64,000 bases of DNA from Harmothoe impar (lineage: Eukaryota > Annelida > Polychaeta > Phyllodocida > Polynoidae), in assembly GCA_947462335.1 (NCBI GenBank), contig OX381721.1, positions 6,324,001 to 6,388,000 on the forward strand. The letters run 5' to 3'. Position numbers and translations under genes: made by a program. Below are positions 22,535-34,858 of the stretch, one piece after another. The stretch's first letter is position 1. The number at the start of each line of letters is the position of its first letter. The notes beneath the pieces were generated by a model. It had not been told where the DNA came from. It made no database searches and was given only the letters and a program-made list of their open reading frames with translations.

Positions 22535-22646
22535 GGCTGAAATGGGGGCTATGTACACAGAAATGTAGGGAAGTTTGTAGTATATAGTATTGACATATCC
22601 GTTAACCTTTTCACCCCATTTCTGTTTACATAGCCCTCTTTCAGCC
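22535..22646. mobile_element. 112-bp palindromic element (family K)
   Basis: Inverted ends GGCTGAAATGGGGGCTATGT and its inverse, with a GTAGTATATAGTATTG centre. A single copy was noticed. It would fold into a hairpin of about 40 bp. Confidence 0.65.
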
Positions 22647-23019
22647 CTCATTTCAGCAAAAGCTTCACAATACAGTGATGCAGGATTTGGGGCTAATGTG
22701 ATATGAAATTGATATGATAACGCCTATCTAATCAACAGTACCTAACTACCTACCTTTCTTCCTATTTGTAGTCATTGCAGTTCCATCCAGAGTCTCCCAC
22801 TTTCTTCTTAGGCTTCCCAGAGCTTGGCATGGCCTATAGAAGGTGTTATGTGCCTCTTGTGGGGGGGGGGGCTTCAAAGAAATGATCAAAGCATATTTAG
22901 GTTTCCGGGGAAATGCACCTGCAATATCTGCAATGGTTTTAAACGCCAACAAAATAGAGAACTGATAATACTGATTCGAACACAGTTTGTTTTTGTTTTT
23001 TTCAAAAGATGTTGATATG

Positions 23020-23088
23020 TGTCTAATCCCTATTATTTCTTTCGTGCAGGTGAGTACACATAGATTGCAGAAAGCCCAACAGGTAATA
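23020..23088 (+). other. Splice cassette 3: recursive-splice-like site with 33-nt RS-exon
   Basis: Branch-point-like CTAATC at 23023-23028, tract CCTATTATTTCTTTCGTGCAG ending at 23049, GTGAGT at 23050, second donor AACAG/GTAATA with GT at 23083. The putative exon 23050-23082 is 33 nt. Two nucleotides are lost relative to cassettes 1 and 2, which puts a TAG in the frame that is open in those two. This argues against a coding microexon family and is compatible with an RS-exon whose inclusion would end translation. Confidence 0.6.
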
Positions 23089-23198
23089 TCAGATTAGGTT
23101 GACATTGTAAGAGCCTGAACGTTTTTCCGAAAGTGTCATCCCAAGGAGTCATCACCCTTTGGACATAAAACAACATAAAACAACACTTGACACAAAAG

Positions 23199-23616
23199 CA
23201 GTCTATACGAAAACCTGCCGGACACCGGCGTTAGCCGCCAAAAAGTTTTCCCGTCCAGCAGAGAAATAGCCACTGCTGACCCAAATGGCTGGCTGTAGTT
23301 TAGATATTCCTGCCTATAATTATTATATTATGCGATTTTTTACGGCCTGTGAATGGCACCATTATCAAGGGTTTTACAGCAAATTTTCTGTAATGTTCTG
23401 TAGTAATCCACATATTAAAATGGCTAGTATAATTGTAACATACAGGAGAACCCTCTTCATCATCATTATCACTACAAACATTTGCTTTAAAATTCATTTT
23501 TAATTAGCAAGATTGTACTCCATTATCTGTGCCTGCAAAAATTGAGCCGGGCCTGGTAAGAAAAAAAGTTGTAGGACCAAATGTCCGTCATGGTGAAAAC
23601 TTTTCTGTATAAACTG
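23199..23616 (-). mobile_element. Family-A MITE, copy 3 (reverse)
   Basis: Starts CAGTCTATACGAAAACCTGC, contains GGACACCGGCGTTAGCC, and ends with GGTGAAAACTTTTCTGTATA then AACTG. It lies 0.12 kb after cassette 3 and is full length. Confidence 0.8.
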
Positions 23617-23689
23617 CAAAAGTGACAAGAACTAGTGTGCTACAGAGTACAAGTAGAAAGCTACCTTATCATTCCTTTCACCAATATAC

Positions 23690-23885
23690 CCTTGCAATGT
23701 GTTTGAGCTGCCCTCTGAGGAGCTTAAAGGGTATAAGTGCCCTGGAGGATATCCCAGTGGGACACTTAAGTCAATGGCTGATGATTAGCCCCTTCAGGCA
23801 CTCTACAGACCGATTTCTGAAGCCACCTTAAGGTCACAAGTCTGAGATCCATCATGCCAATGAAAAATGTCAAAGCTAATGGGAT
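23690..23885 (+). repeat. Block S, copy 2
   Basis: Contains GAGGAGCTTAAAGGG, CCCAGTGGGACACTT, GATTAGCCCCTTCA, AAGCCACCTTAAGG and GTCAAAGCTAATGGG. It is collinear with 35480-35655 and 45995-46170, and inverted with respect to 43250-43420, 51790-51965 and 58215-58385. Confidence 0.7.
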
Positions 23886-24109
23886 CTAGGAATCCACATG
23901 AGATGAAATGGGTGTATGATGCAGTGCATTCAGTTGTCATGCTATGGAAACCAGATAATATGGGATCTCAAGATCTGAACTCCATTCTAGACGACGTTGC
24001 TGTATGTATGGCCGCTACATTCTCAGGGATGTTATGCCGCGTCATGTTGAGAGAACAGTGACCTCACCATGGCTTTATGGTAATTTGAATGTAGGTTGCA
24101 TTTAGGGTA

Positions 24110-25250
24110 CACAGAGAGAATAAGTAGAATCACTGTAACTCTCAAATGGTAGTCTAGCCCTGGTCAAGTGACTCCCAATCATTATGGGGTCTTAGAATAG
24201 GAGTCCTTATAGAGTCCTGGTAATGTTAGGGAGTCACTTCAGAGTCCTGGGGAGTGATCAACCCGGGAGTCAAAGTGAGGCAAAAATAAAAAAGGTGTGT
24301 TTCAGGTTATACTTTAGGTCATTTTAGGGCAATTTAAGAGATAATTCAGGAGTCAGGGCGGTCATCTGCGAGTCAGCATTAAAGTTCGCGAGTCGATTTC
24401 TAGGTACTTTTCAGGCCAAATTAAAAAAGAAAAAATTTGAAAAAAAGAAAAATTCGACCTACCTAACCCTAGTTTTCAGACCATGTAACCTGAAACACAC
24501 CTTTTTTTTTGGCCTGATTCTACTACTTTTCTTCTCTTGATGGAGAGCTCATCCAGTCATCATCTAGACACAGGACATGAGTTGTTACATTCTGAGTACC
24601 TGTACCACTTTAGGCCTTTACCCCCAGTCCTGTTTGATAAGAGGGTGCTAACACCCTGCTAAAGGGAGCCTTAAGCTTCAATGTTCTTAAGGCACTAGGG
24701 CAAAATGAAAAGGGGATGACTCAGGGGAGAATGATTCTTACTGACCATGAATGTTTCCATGCATCATAAAAACAAATGGTCATAGGACTCTAAACAACTA
24801 TATGCAGCCTTCCCTGAGTAGGTGGGGACAGTACCACTTTACGCCACCAGTTTTTTTCTATACAAGCCCTTTAACACACTAATAAACAAAACTGACAGTA
24901 GAAGCAGCTCTTTCTCATCTCAACATATCTTAAGAAACTTTGAAGGAGTTACAGGAAGATCACTCATCTGACAATACTTCTTGCATGAGCACAACAGCAA
25001 AGGCTCACAAAAAGTGCCAAACTGCCTATTTCGCGCTTGCTACTTTTTGAGACTTGAATTAATCTTTTTCTGAGGTTAGAAATGTCAGGCTTCTAACACC
25101 CTTGTTCCCAGTCAAATACCAGGAACATGATTTATTTTAGATATGACTAGAGATACCCTTATTCGAACAGGTGGATATTTGACTAGAGTGATGCAATCTG
25201 TAGGTAAAGACTGCACCCATCATACCAGACTGCACCTCACCCAAGGCCAT
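24110..25250 (+). repeat. Diverged unit sequence between S and V
   Basis: No gene. Old homology to 36230-36770 and 46750-47300 is visible in CAGKCCTGTTTGAYAARAGG near 24630 and in a GTCAGGCTTCTAACACC phrase near 25085, so the unit is collinear here. At 24120-24400 there is a series of GGAGTCAC-type phrases. Confidence 0.5.
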
Positions 25251-25254
25251 TTAC

Positions 25255-25420
25255 TAGGGTTGATGGGATGGCCGGAAGGAATTGTCTGCTGTGAGCTCGT
25301 TTTTAATAGAGGTAAAAACTAGCAGTGTCTGGTGCACAAGTAGCCAATCAGAAGCAGAAAACCGGCCCCTAGAGTCACATGAAGGTCAGGGGTCCTGGAC
25401 GGTGGGGCATGAGATGGGGG
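25255..25420 (+). repeat. Block V, copy 3
   Basis: GATGGCCGGAAGGAATTGTC, GAGGTAAAAACTAGCAG, CAAGTAGCCAATCAG and GTCACATGAAGGTCAGGGG are shared with 36850 and 47385. Confidence 0.65.
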
Positions 25421-25969
25421 AGGGTCTATGAGGGCTCCAGTAGGTCTAAGGAGATGGGTCATAGGGGTAGGGGCAATACCTTGGGAAGTATGCAGGGCAT
25501 TCTGAAATGTGAGTGCGTGCACAAACTAAATACCTCCCTGTATGGATAGGACCATCATTAGCTACAATAATTTCAATTCAAAATCATGCAACTAGTTTTG
25601 AGTCTGCACCAGGAAAGCATTGGGTAAGTTAGAATGATACAGCTTCTAACCTATCATAGAACATAATCTCCTATTGAGGTTGGGGGGGCAGAGGTGTGCA
25701 AAGAGTAAACAGGTAAAAAAGAGAAAAGTGCACCAGTGGATCTCTTGTGATAAGGCCTGAGCCATTTCTGTCTGGTTATTTCAAGAGATACCATGAAAGA
25801 AGCAGGAACCAAGATATTTCTTGCATCTATAGATCCCCAGAACAATCAGTTTATATTTAAATAAGTCATCATTTCCTTGTTCACTGCTAAGCATGGATCT
25901 ATGTCTTTCTCCAAGGCAGGATAGTGCAACGGTTTGAATATAATGGCATTGATGCTTGATGCCTTAATG

Positions 25970-26172
25970 CATTCATGCATCATGCCCTTGGTTGTCATGA
26001 TGCCTAATTCGCCAGTGCTACATTCAAACTTCATGCCAACCTTACATGGCTAAGACACTCCCAAAGGGTCGGCATGATGCACCAAAGCAGCACTGGTGAG
26101 TTACTCGGCGGAGTGCAGTGATGCATCATGATGACAAATGTTATCTTTGAACAACATGCTTCCTTAAAAGGT
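25970..26172. mobile_element. Diverged TTAA-type palindromic MITE
   Basis: Contains the phrases of the complete copy at 33587: TGGTTGTCATGATGC, CTCCCAAAGGGTCGGCATGA and GTGAGTTACTCG, then CAACATGCTTCCTTAAAAGG. The left terminus is degraded. Confidence 0.6.
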
Positions 26173-26699
26173 TTACATCCAGTTTAGCCTCTACCAATAG
26201 AAACGGAGGTATTTTGTAGGAGTAATGGAGCTGTAACAGTCTGGAAAGATGCCGGTACCAGAAGACGTGCAGGTTAATAAATAAGGTATCCCTTATAACT
26301 GGTCTATATATGTCCAAATTGTATCCAGATATATTATGTAGAGTCATCTATGTGAAATTGGGATGGTAATTCCAATTATTTTTGACAGACCTTTTATGCC
26401 ATTGTGTTAACATCTCTATGCATGTTTAATACTGATTATATATCCTAGGCGATTGGTTATATTATACATAAGCCTACATGCATGTACATTATATTGATAT
26501 AGGATTCTGTGGCAAAAAAATCCAACCCTGCGCTTATATAGGCTAAGACGTCAGCTTATATGGTCAAAAGTGATGGTGCTTTAGTAACCATCTGCCAGGG
26601 GGTCACTGAGACCATGCACTGGACCCTGCTGTGCCGGGGTCATGGGTGGCTGCGGACGGCGTCCAATGTGGCTAGAGGCAGCCTCTATACGGGAGGAGC

Positions 26700-27060
26700 C
26701 ATCTGAGTACAGGAGCCTTCTGAGAACGCGACAGCGCCAGTGCCCTGTAACACTCTCTGTAAGTATTCAACCATCTACAACTACCAGTGGACAGTGTATA
26801 CAGTATACCGTTTAGGTTAGGACCCTGATACAGACTTGAGCCTGACAATGATTGTAGACTTGACAATTTTGGAATGACATTGACGTCCTGACCTTTCCCC
26901 ATCATTGCCTAATTAATGTAACTGGCCAATGTATGTGGCTCTAAATTGAGTGTCGTTATGAATATTCCATGAGACTGCCATAGTGACTGTCTATCAGCCT
27001 CATTGGAAAAAGGCAGTGTTTATGATCAGCCTTGGCGAGTATTGTAATCCTATACCCTTA
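26700..27060 (+). repeat. Donor-like motif followed by block Q, copy 3
   Basis: ACACTCTCTGTAAGT at 26752-26765 is followed by CCCATCATTGCC, GAATATTCCATGAGACTG and TGACTGTCTATCAGCC. The order is the same as at 17574-17880. Confidence 0.5.
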
Positions 27061-28290
27061 GGACTCCCCATACTTTCTGGAGGGGCCTTGCCCTAGGGTA
27101 TTGTTTCTAATACAAACGCAAAATCTTGGCTTTTGGAGGGCCCTTTTTACTACCGGCATTGGTATGCTATGGCAGTGCTAAGGATATACAGCTTTTTTAA
27201 GCCTGCTATCTTGATTAAGGCAGATTGGTACAAATCATGGGCCATGTGGTGCTTTATTTCACAATAGTTTAGTTTAGTTCATGCTTGGATACAGTCCTGG
27301 TAAGTAGCATGTAAGTGAGGCATTGATGGATCATATGATGCTTCTTTCAAACCGCAATTAAGTTAGTTACTGCTGCTGGTAGTCTTATTATGGTAATACT
27401 ATCTATCTTAACTATCTTAACCATCATCCATTTAGATCTCATAAATAATCCCTTACATACATGTTGGATGTTGGAGCTAACTGCCAATATGTAAATGCAG
27501 GCCTCAAATGAGTGGACCAAAGTAAACGCTGTCAATTAGGATTCTTACAGTGATGGAATAGGTTAGGACAAACTTTAAACATCTAATGCTCCACTCTTTC
27601 AGTTTCATGAATAAAACACATGGTAAATGGCTGCAGATTTAAGTTCTAGTCTCCAGTCCATTTATTCATTACTTCATAATGCCCTGGTGTAGAGGAGATA
27701 CTGTAAATAAAGACTGTCTGCCTTGCATAGTGTTCAGAGGATTTAGAAAACATGGTGCATTAATGACAAATTGAGCAGGTAGAGCTTGTTTCTAAAAGAA
27801 ACAGAACACTATCTTTGTTTTGACACAAGGGTTACAAACCTAGGATGAGGTTAGGTCAAATCTGTAGCAAGCAATGATAATTCCAATGATTTCTCTTCAT
27901 TCATTTTATTACCAAGTGGTTTGTCATTCTGGTTCCACTTACTCTACCCACTGACATACCGGTCTCCTACCTCCCTACTGCTTCACCACACCTACCCAGT
28001 CAGCCCTACACACTCAGTGTTATACCAAAGTCACAGAAAATATCTCACTTTCCTTTCAATACAATATAGCTTCAGAACCCCAATTATGGTTCCCAACAGC
28101 AATACTACTAACCTTCAGAAACAGTATTACATTTGTTCAATGGTCATCATGATCAAACCAGTTAATCAAATGATGCAAAACAGTGACCCATCAGCCATGT
28201 TTCATAGCCTATAGGATATGTATGAAGTACAGTTTTGGCAAGTCACCCTCACGGCTGAATCCAAGCATTATATCAAAAAATGTGCTACCA
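27061..28290. other. Anonymous sequence
   Basis: No gene is supported. The phrase near 27600-27665 (ATGAATAAAACACATGGTAA, GGCTGCAGATT) repeats 18428-18480, again showing old unit homology. Confidence 0.4.
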
Positions 28291-28299
28291 AGAAAGAGT

Positions 28300-28650
28300 A
28301 CAATTGCATATCACAGAGGTCCCACAATGTGTGAAGGGGGCTGGCGGCTCCATGGTTGTGATCTGGGTCTGTGGTAGAGGTCATTGCTTGCAGGATCCAT
28401 TCATGCATGAAGATGACAAACCTGTCTACTGCATAGAAGTACCATACCACCCTGAAAAGGGTAACGCCTGGAGCGGAAGTAGGCCTTACCATCCCAGATA
28501 AAGGGGATTGAATCATACCGTGTATCCCCATGTGTGAAGGGTGGGGTAGCAGTGTGGTGGTTAGCCTGGTTAAGTGGAGAGGTCAGCACTTACACGCTCT
28601 ACCCACAGAGGTGTGACATTAGATTGTAGTATCTACAATGTGGCGGCTCT
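28300..28650 (+). repeat. Block G, copy 2
   Basis: Contains AAGGGGATTGAATCATACC, GTGGTTAGCCTGG, GAGGTCAGCACTTACA and GAGGTGTGACATTAGATTG. It is collinear with 41340-41500, 50400-50560 and 55390-55545. Confidence 0.6.
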
Positions 28651-28659
28651 CAGTGACAG

Positions 28660-30545
28660 ATGCAGTTGAGTTGAATAATTCTTTATTTGGTTGTGTATAC
28701 TTCTGAAAATGTTATTTTAAATCTCAACTAAAATGTCTAGACGGAGCATTTAAACAGTAGCTAAATATTGAAAAATCCATAAAGATGATATATTTGGTTC
28801 AAAGTGGTGCCTTGCTTTTTTACAGAATGCCCAACATTACCCATATAAATTAATTTCCCTCCACGGTCTCTCCCATCCAATCTAGGCCCTGACCAAACCT
28901 CCCTTTACTCTCTCCCCTCACACTGTGTCTAAGACTCCTGATGTTTGTGTCGCTTGAGAGACCTTGAGAGGCACTACCTAGGGGGTACTCATTTTTTTCC
29001 ACTCTTTCCCCGATCACAGAAGAAACCAACATTTACATTTCTCTCAGGCAATCCTGTTGACCTTGGTCAGTGACCTGAGGTAGGGTGTTGTGTTGGTGGC
29101 TAGTCATAAACGTAGGAGGCACTCTGTAATAAGAGATTGTGCGACCTCAGCTGAACATCTCTCTGTATGTACATTGTCACAGTTTGCTACTGAGCCTAAA
29201 TTGATCATTTATGGAGCTACGGTTAACTATATGCCAAAAAAAGGGATGCCTTTGTTACAGACCTGAACCGCTTATAAAAGGAATTTGACCCATGCATCTC
29301 CTTCAGGGTGACTATAGATGTTCCCACCAAATATTGGACTCAACAATTGAGGAGTATTCGGGGAAGGAAATTATGAGTTTCAATGTCTTTTTGCCAGTCC
29401 TTTCATTTTTGATCATACAGTAGAAGCCCTGCACAGCATTTTTAAGCATAATTGATGGAAAATGAGGACAATTCCTGATTTTTACAACTAAGTGGGTGAG
29501 TGTAACAGTCTAAAATAGGAGTTACTTTGACCTACACAGGCCTATATGCTGTCGGATTTTCAACTTTCTGAACCATCATATGTGTCCGAGACAGAATATC
29601 AAGACCATTAGCAACAAACACAGAGTTTGCAATTTTAATTCTCTGGGAAGCAGACTGTCTTGGCTTTCCAAAACTGTTTTAAGTTGAGAAAATGGGCTAA
29701 TATTGCTTGAAAACATCTTCAAAACATACAGGGGAAACTTTAAGTGTTGGGTCCCATATATGGTGGGAAGATCTATAGAAGGGGCTGGTAAAGTAGCTGT
29801 AGAGAGTCGTTATCATATCAGGCACTAAGCCGCACAGTGTCAAGCCTACTGGAGGCAGTGTTTGCCAGTGAGTAACACCCTTTTCAGGTTTTTTCTAGAT
29901 ACTTGAGAAATGTGGGCCGAGGACTCAAGTAGTTCAGCCTCTCTCACCATTACTATAAAGAAGAGTTCTTCAACAAGTCAACTCCATTTCACTTTGAATT
30001 GCAATCTGCACAAGTTGTTTGAAAAATGTGGAATCAAAGAAGGATCTTCTTTTCTTGCTTTAGGAAGTTGATAGAAGGTTTACATGTATAAAACACTACT
30101 CTTGGTAGAGGACTCAAGTAGCGCAGGTTCTCTCACCATCTCCATTTATGTCAGGTGTCAGGATGGCCTCTAAGTATGCTATGTATAGCTTTCAAGCAGG
30201 TGAGGAAGGCTCCTTCTAGGAAACTGAGTGGATTCCCAGATTATATCAAACCAGAGGTTACTTTACTGTATACACTGTGTACCTAGTTGTACTGATTTTG
30301 GTTGTTCTATTACATTGCCTTTCAGTGTAATTTTTTTATGCTTTCATACATTCACAAAACTTCAAAGTTTGGTCTTTATTGCATTGCACATACCAAACCA
30401 ATGGGTGTACACACAGTGAACCTAAGCAGCACTTTGTTATTAAACAAGTATGATATATATCCTCTTGATAACGTTGGGTTTTTGTATGTGTTGGAAGTAA
30501 TTTGGATTAAAGTAAGCTGGTGGAGAGTAATTTACCTGTCTATCC
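28660..30545. other. Anonymous sequence
   Basis: About 1.9 kb with no recognisable gene, RNA or repeat. ATCTCACCATTACTATAAAG-like phrases near 29945 and 30130 (CTCAAGTAGYKCAG, CTCTCACCAT) repeat internally about 175 bp apart. Confidence 0.4.
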
Positions 30546-30569
30546 TGGGAAGCTGCATTAGAATATGTT

Positions 30570-31085
30570 TCTGTCAGCATTTTCCCATCATGGGAAACCT
30601 CTAAAAGCCAAGGCCACATCAGGCTCCCCTGCACTTCAAGCCTAATCATATTAACCCTTTAAGGAGGGCAGAGTATTTTGACGTTCTATAATCTTTTGCC
30701 ATCATGCAGTCTGCAGAGGGCTCTTGCCAGGGTTGAATTCATGCCCCATCTTAAGCCTTTGTGAATGCATGATGTTTTTGGGGTGCTTCAAAGAAGCACT
30801 GTCAAAGGAAACATACCCTGATGCATTCATACATCAGCCTAATATATGGCACATTAAAAACCTATACAGACCTTGTAGGGTTAAACTATTCCTTCACATC
30901 CTAAACCCATTAGGTCCTACAGCTATTAGACCATTCACACCTATGCTGTCATTAGAGCTTGTATATGTTCTTAAAGGTCAGCAAAGCCATGCAGGGGCAG
31001 GAACTGGGATAGCCTGTCAGGCTACTCTGGTAACTACCCACTCTCCTCAATGCCCTTTTAGGGCTTTTCACTGGCCCCTTTATTG
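30570..31085 (+). repeat. Block W, copy 3
   Basis: Collinear with 21335-21860. It includes GTCAGCATTTTCCCATCATG, TTAACCCTTTAAGGAGGGC, CATTAGGTCCTACAGC and GATAGCCTGTCAGGCTACTC. Confidence 0.65.
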
Positions 31086-32560
31086 AGGATATTGTCAGTG
31101 CATTCACAATGTATGTTTATCTTGAGGCCCTCGCAGTGACTGCGAACTAGGGTCAGTACCTTCCCATTACCTTGCTATAACCTCAGTGACACCCAACGCT
31201 CTGACACTTTACACACTGTATATTCTGTTCATCATCCCTTTTCTTTTACCACCACTCTCAATTTGGAGACCAACTGCAGAGTTCCTCATGTGAGAGGTGT
31301 AGTAAAATGTACGGCCCTCTCCTATTCCATTCATAATCTTGACTCGATTTCAGTTGTGTTAATTATTATACATTACCTGTAGCTAAAAATAGCTAAAGCT
31401 AATGATTTACACCCATGGATCTTTTTCAAGCATTGCAAATTCTTTTTACATGATGCACTGCCTCCTTGTCTTACTCCAATGCATTCCTCCATCATTTTGC
31501 TATATATCAGGCCACACAGTCCCTTTGCTGTAGAGCTACTGGATGCTTAAATGCATTGATTGGTTGTTAATGTCAAAATAAATAGACAAATGCCAATGCT
31601 CATTGATACCGTCTCTGCCATATTTCATGAGTTGGGGCACGTGCCATATCCCATGAAGCCGCAGACCCACTTGTAAAATTTAGCAGTCATGTATCAATGT
31701 AGTTGGCATTTTCATTCATTTTTTGAACCCATTTAGTGAAAAAAAACCTGTTTCTCTTAGCTCATTGAATACCGCTACATTGTGTTCCAAAGTGGTTATT
31801 GAGTACGGCCTTTCTTATTGTTAAACAGAATAAATCTTGTATTTCAAAAAAATTAAGAAGATGTGCTTTTAATGAGTCCACTTTGGAGACTGGGCAAGTA
31901 TCAAACAGGATTCGGGGAAGAAGTGGAAAGAGGTACAGGCCCTCTCACCATCAGGACTTGCAATATGTCTGGGGTCAGGATGGTGACTATACTAAGAAAG
32001 CTTGATATAGCTTTCCCACATGCGAGCAAGTCTCTTCTAAGGTAACCCAGGATGAGATTTCTTTCAAGACATGATGAGAAATATCACGACAATAGCCTTT
32101 CAGAGCCATACAAATTCATGTATGGAGATAGGAGATAAGAACATCCAATATTTGGCTGTGTTTAGATATCGATTGTATGTCAATCCACTTTAATGCCTTA
32201 AATATCATCATCAATCTTTCTTTACCCTATTAGAGATTGTTTAAGGTACTTCCATACTTCACCTAGACACAATGTAGGTTTTTAACATACAGTTTAGACC
32301 TGTCAGTCTGCAGTTCCTATTTTATTTGCAGTATGACCTTTGTCTCATACATCTGCACCTAATTTACATTACTATAGACCAATACAGCAAGAAAGGGTCA
32401 CATGTTCATAATAAGGTTGTGCTTATGTTAGTTTTAGTGGAATGCTCATAACATTGATTGTAATGGCTATGTTTGCAAATATCTCATATCGGCAGTTTCA
32501 CAGGACCATTATGTTTCAAATAGTATGTATCGGAATATGGTATTTAAAGGTTACATTTAT
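31086..32560. other. Anonymous sequence
   Basis: No gene or repeat is recognised. Open frames are short and overlap on both strands. Confidence 0.4.
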
Positions 32561-32579
32561 GCATTAATTGGTCATGCTT

Positions 32580-32995
32580 CAGAAATATTCAACAACTTTA
32601 TCAACAACTTTACTGGAAAAGCTACCCTTTCTTGCTCCATCATTCTATAGCAGTTTTTTTGGGTATTCACAACACGGCCCCTTTCACCTCCCTGAGATGG
32701 TGAAGATAACCTTGCGTGGGAGTTGTTTACAAAAGAGGCTTCCTTGTCTGGGATTCTTTTTTTTAAATCAGATTTCCTGCGGCCCACATGCCCCACCTAC
32801 CTTTGTTGTTGCTCTCTTTGACAGCAGAGCCCCCAAGTTCAACAAATCAATAAAAAAGAAAAGATGTCACGAACACCTTAAGCTAGCAAGCTTCAAAAAC
32901 TTAGATAGAGACATTGTGTGTCGAGAAGTACCACAACAAGCGCTTATAGTAATCTTTTACAGCAAGTGCTACTGTTTGACATTCTAGCTGCCGCT
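32580..32995 (+). repeat. Block R, forward copy
   Basis: Shares TCCTGAGATGGT-like, AGATTTCCTRYGGC, AACAAATCARTAAAAAA and AACAAGCTT-type phrases with 43880-44125 and 52400-52650, and in reverse with 5690 and 15640. The 139-codon open frame is not kept open in the other copies, so it is not treated as a gene. Confidence 0.55.
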
Positions 32996-33139
32996 TAAGA
33001 ATAATGCGCCTGCTGCAGACATTTCAGAGAGGGATACTACTTAGATCAGCTGCCTCAGGGGCCCATTTCTTGATGGGAAACGATCGCATCATAATCAAGA
33101 CATTAATATCTGGTAAAATCATACAGAACAAATTGTCCA

Positions 33140-33280
33140 ATGCATGGCTTTGGTGCAAAGCTTTCGTCCAGAGCTAGCTTTTGTCCAGAGCTTTTGTCCA
33201 GAGAGAGGGGAGGCAGGAAGGCAAGGAGGGAGGCAGGGAGGGAGGCAGGAAGGCAGGGAGGGAGGGAGGCAGGGAGGGAT
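33140..33280 (+). repeat. GGAGGCAGGAAGG-rich purine tract, possible G-quadruplex
   Basis: Three copies of a TTTGTCCAGAGC-like phrase (33165-33200) lead into 33200-33279, a tract of GGG runs separated by AGGCA or AGGA. It has many runs of three or four G within short distances on the + strand. Confidence 0.8.
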
Positions 33281-33586
33281 GATTATTTGATGCATACCTG
33301 GACGATCCAGCTATATGTAAGGGGCTGCATGAATAGTTCACTGCTATATGTAAGGGTTGCATAAATCGTTCACTGCTTTACTTAAGCAATATTAAGCAAA
33401 ATGAATCTCAAACTTGAGAAATGGGCCCCAGGTTGTCGTGAATGTAGATCACGCAGGATGGTAAGTGAAGGGGATGTGAGAACTGGGAGCCGTCATCTGG
33501 GCCACAAAGGAGAGTAATCTCCATTACTGCATGAATGACTGTATTTAAGTTACTAGATATATATGTCTAATTAGGAATGAAGTTAA

Positions 33587-33829
33587 CCCTTTAAGGATGG
33601 CCTAATGTTCTAATTCCTCATACCCTTGGTCGTCCTGATGCATGAATATAGCCCTGGCAAGTAACTCGCCAGTACTGTATTAAAGCATCATGTCAACCCC
33701 ATGGGGTTGAGACATTCCCAAAGGGTCAGCATGATGCGCCAATGCTGTACCAGTGAATTACTCGCCAGGGCTGTTTTCGTGCATCATCACAACCAATGTC
33801 CTCTTTTAGCGACATGTGTCCTTAAAGGA
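33587..33829. mobile_element. 243-bp TTAA-flanked palindromic MITE (piggyBac-like)
   Basis: Ends CCCTTTAAGGATGG and TGTGTCCTTAAAGGA, flanked by TTAA (33583-33586, 33830-33833). The centre is palindromic around GGGGTTGAGACATTCCC and carries ACTCGCCAG arms. TTAA duplication with a CCC start is typical of piggyBac-derived MITEs. Related copies are at 25970, 40521 and 49575. Confidence 0.85.
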
Positions 33830-34348
33830 TTAAGCATTTTTTATTTCTAGTAACTGCTACTTACAGACACTTTGAATACCGCAATAACTCCCATGTGACC
33901 TTCACATAGGATTTCTGAATATTAAGTAGTTTAACATGTTTCTGTCGGACATCTTGAATATCCTTAAATGCAAACATTTATGCAGTTTACATGGTTTGAG
34001 CCATACGTGTGACAAAAGTGCTCAGCACATTTACATTGTTGTTTAAACAGATGCGCAGGTCTGAAAACTGTTGATTATTTTGTGAGTATAGGGCGTCTGC
34101 CTGCCAGCATATGAATCTACCAACACTGCTCACAAATATTGACCAGCACCAGCCTTTGCATCAGACACGCAATGTTGAAAGGTAGAGTCAATAATGATTA
34201 TCACTGTGTAGTTCAGGTATAGATCTGTGTACACAGAGCCTCATACCACTGTCTGGTTGCAGGTGTCACTTCCCACATAGCTAGACAATAACATGACTCA
34301 GCATGGAGAAGTGATGTGGTGCTGAAATTGATATTTCTCAGATTGTAA

Positions 34349-34641
34349 CAGTCTATACAAAACGTGCCGGACACCGACTATAGCCGGCTAAAAGCCTGCT
34401 GGACCAGCAGAAAGTCTGTGTCTGCCGGTCCCAATAACTGGCTGTGATCCTGGGCTACATGCCACTTTTTAAATTATTCCTCTCTACATATACCAATTCT
34501 TGCTTATTACTACATTTGTAGATACAAACATTTCCCCAGGGTATCCGGGCCTGCAAACATCTAGCCTGGCCTGCAGATTTACAAATCTGCAGGACCGAAT
34601 GTCCTCCATGGTAAAAAACTTTTTTTTATCTAGATTGACTG
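34349..34641 (-). mobile_element. Family-A MITE, copy 4 (reverse, shortened)
   Basis: Starts CAGTCTATACAAAACGTGCC and ends near TAGATTGACTG, but is about 130 bp shorter than full copies. The left breakpoint of the large tandem duplication (34473) lies inside it. Only its right part is repeated at 44184-44350. Confidence 0.75.
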
Positions 34642-34794
34642 TTCTTAATAAGCAGTGCCATGCCTTAGTCAGGTTTTTCCAGTGCAATTGAGATAACAAT
34701 ATCTGCCATTATCTTACACAATAACAAATAGAGAACTAAGGAAATGTTTAGTGAAGATATTATGTATTTTATTTTCTGACATGATGTTTGCCGT

Positions 34795-34858
34795 TTACTA
34801 ATCGTTATTGTTTCTGTCTTACAGGTGAGTACACACACAGACGGCAGCACAGGTAAAA
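34795..34858 (+). other. Splice cassette 4: recursive-splice-like site with 28-nt RS-exon
   Basis: CTAATC at 34798-34803 is followed by GTTATTGTTTCTGTCTTACAG ending at 34824, GTGAGT at 34825, and a second donor GCACAG/GTAAAA with GT at 34853. The exon 34825-34852 is 28 nt, not a multiple of three. Acceptor and both donors are close to consensus. The copy in the duplicated unit is 45490-45519, longer by one AC dinucleotide. Confidence 0.65.

Noticed and set aside
32568..32987. 139-codon plus-strand frame
   Set aside because: It lies in block R. The related copies at 43850 and 52370 have different stops and shifts, and no domain is recognised.
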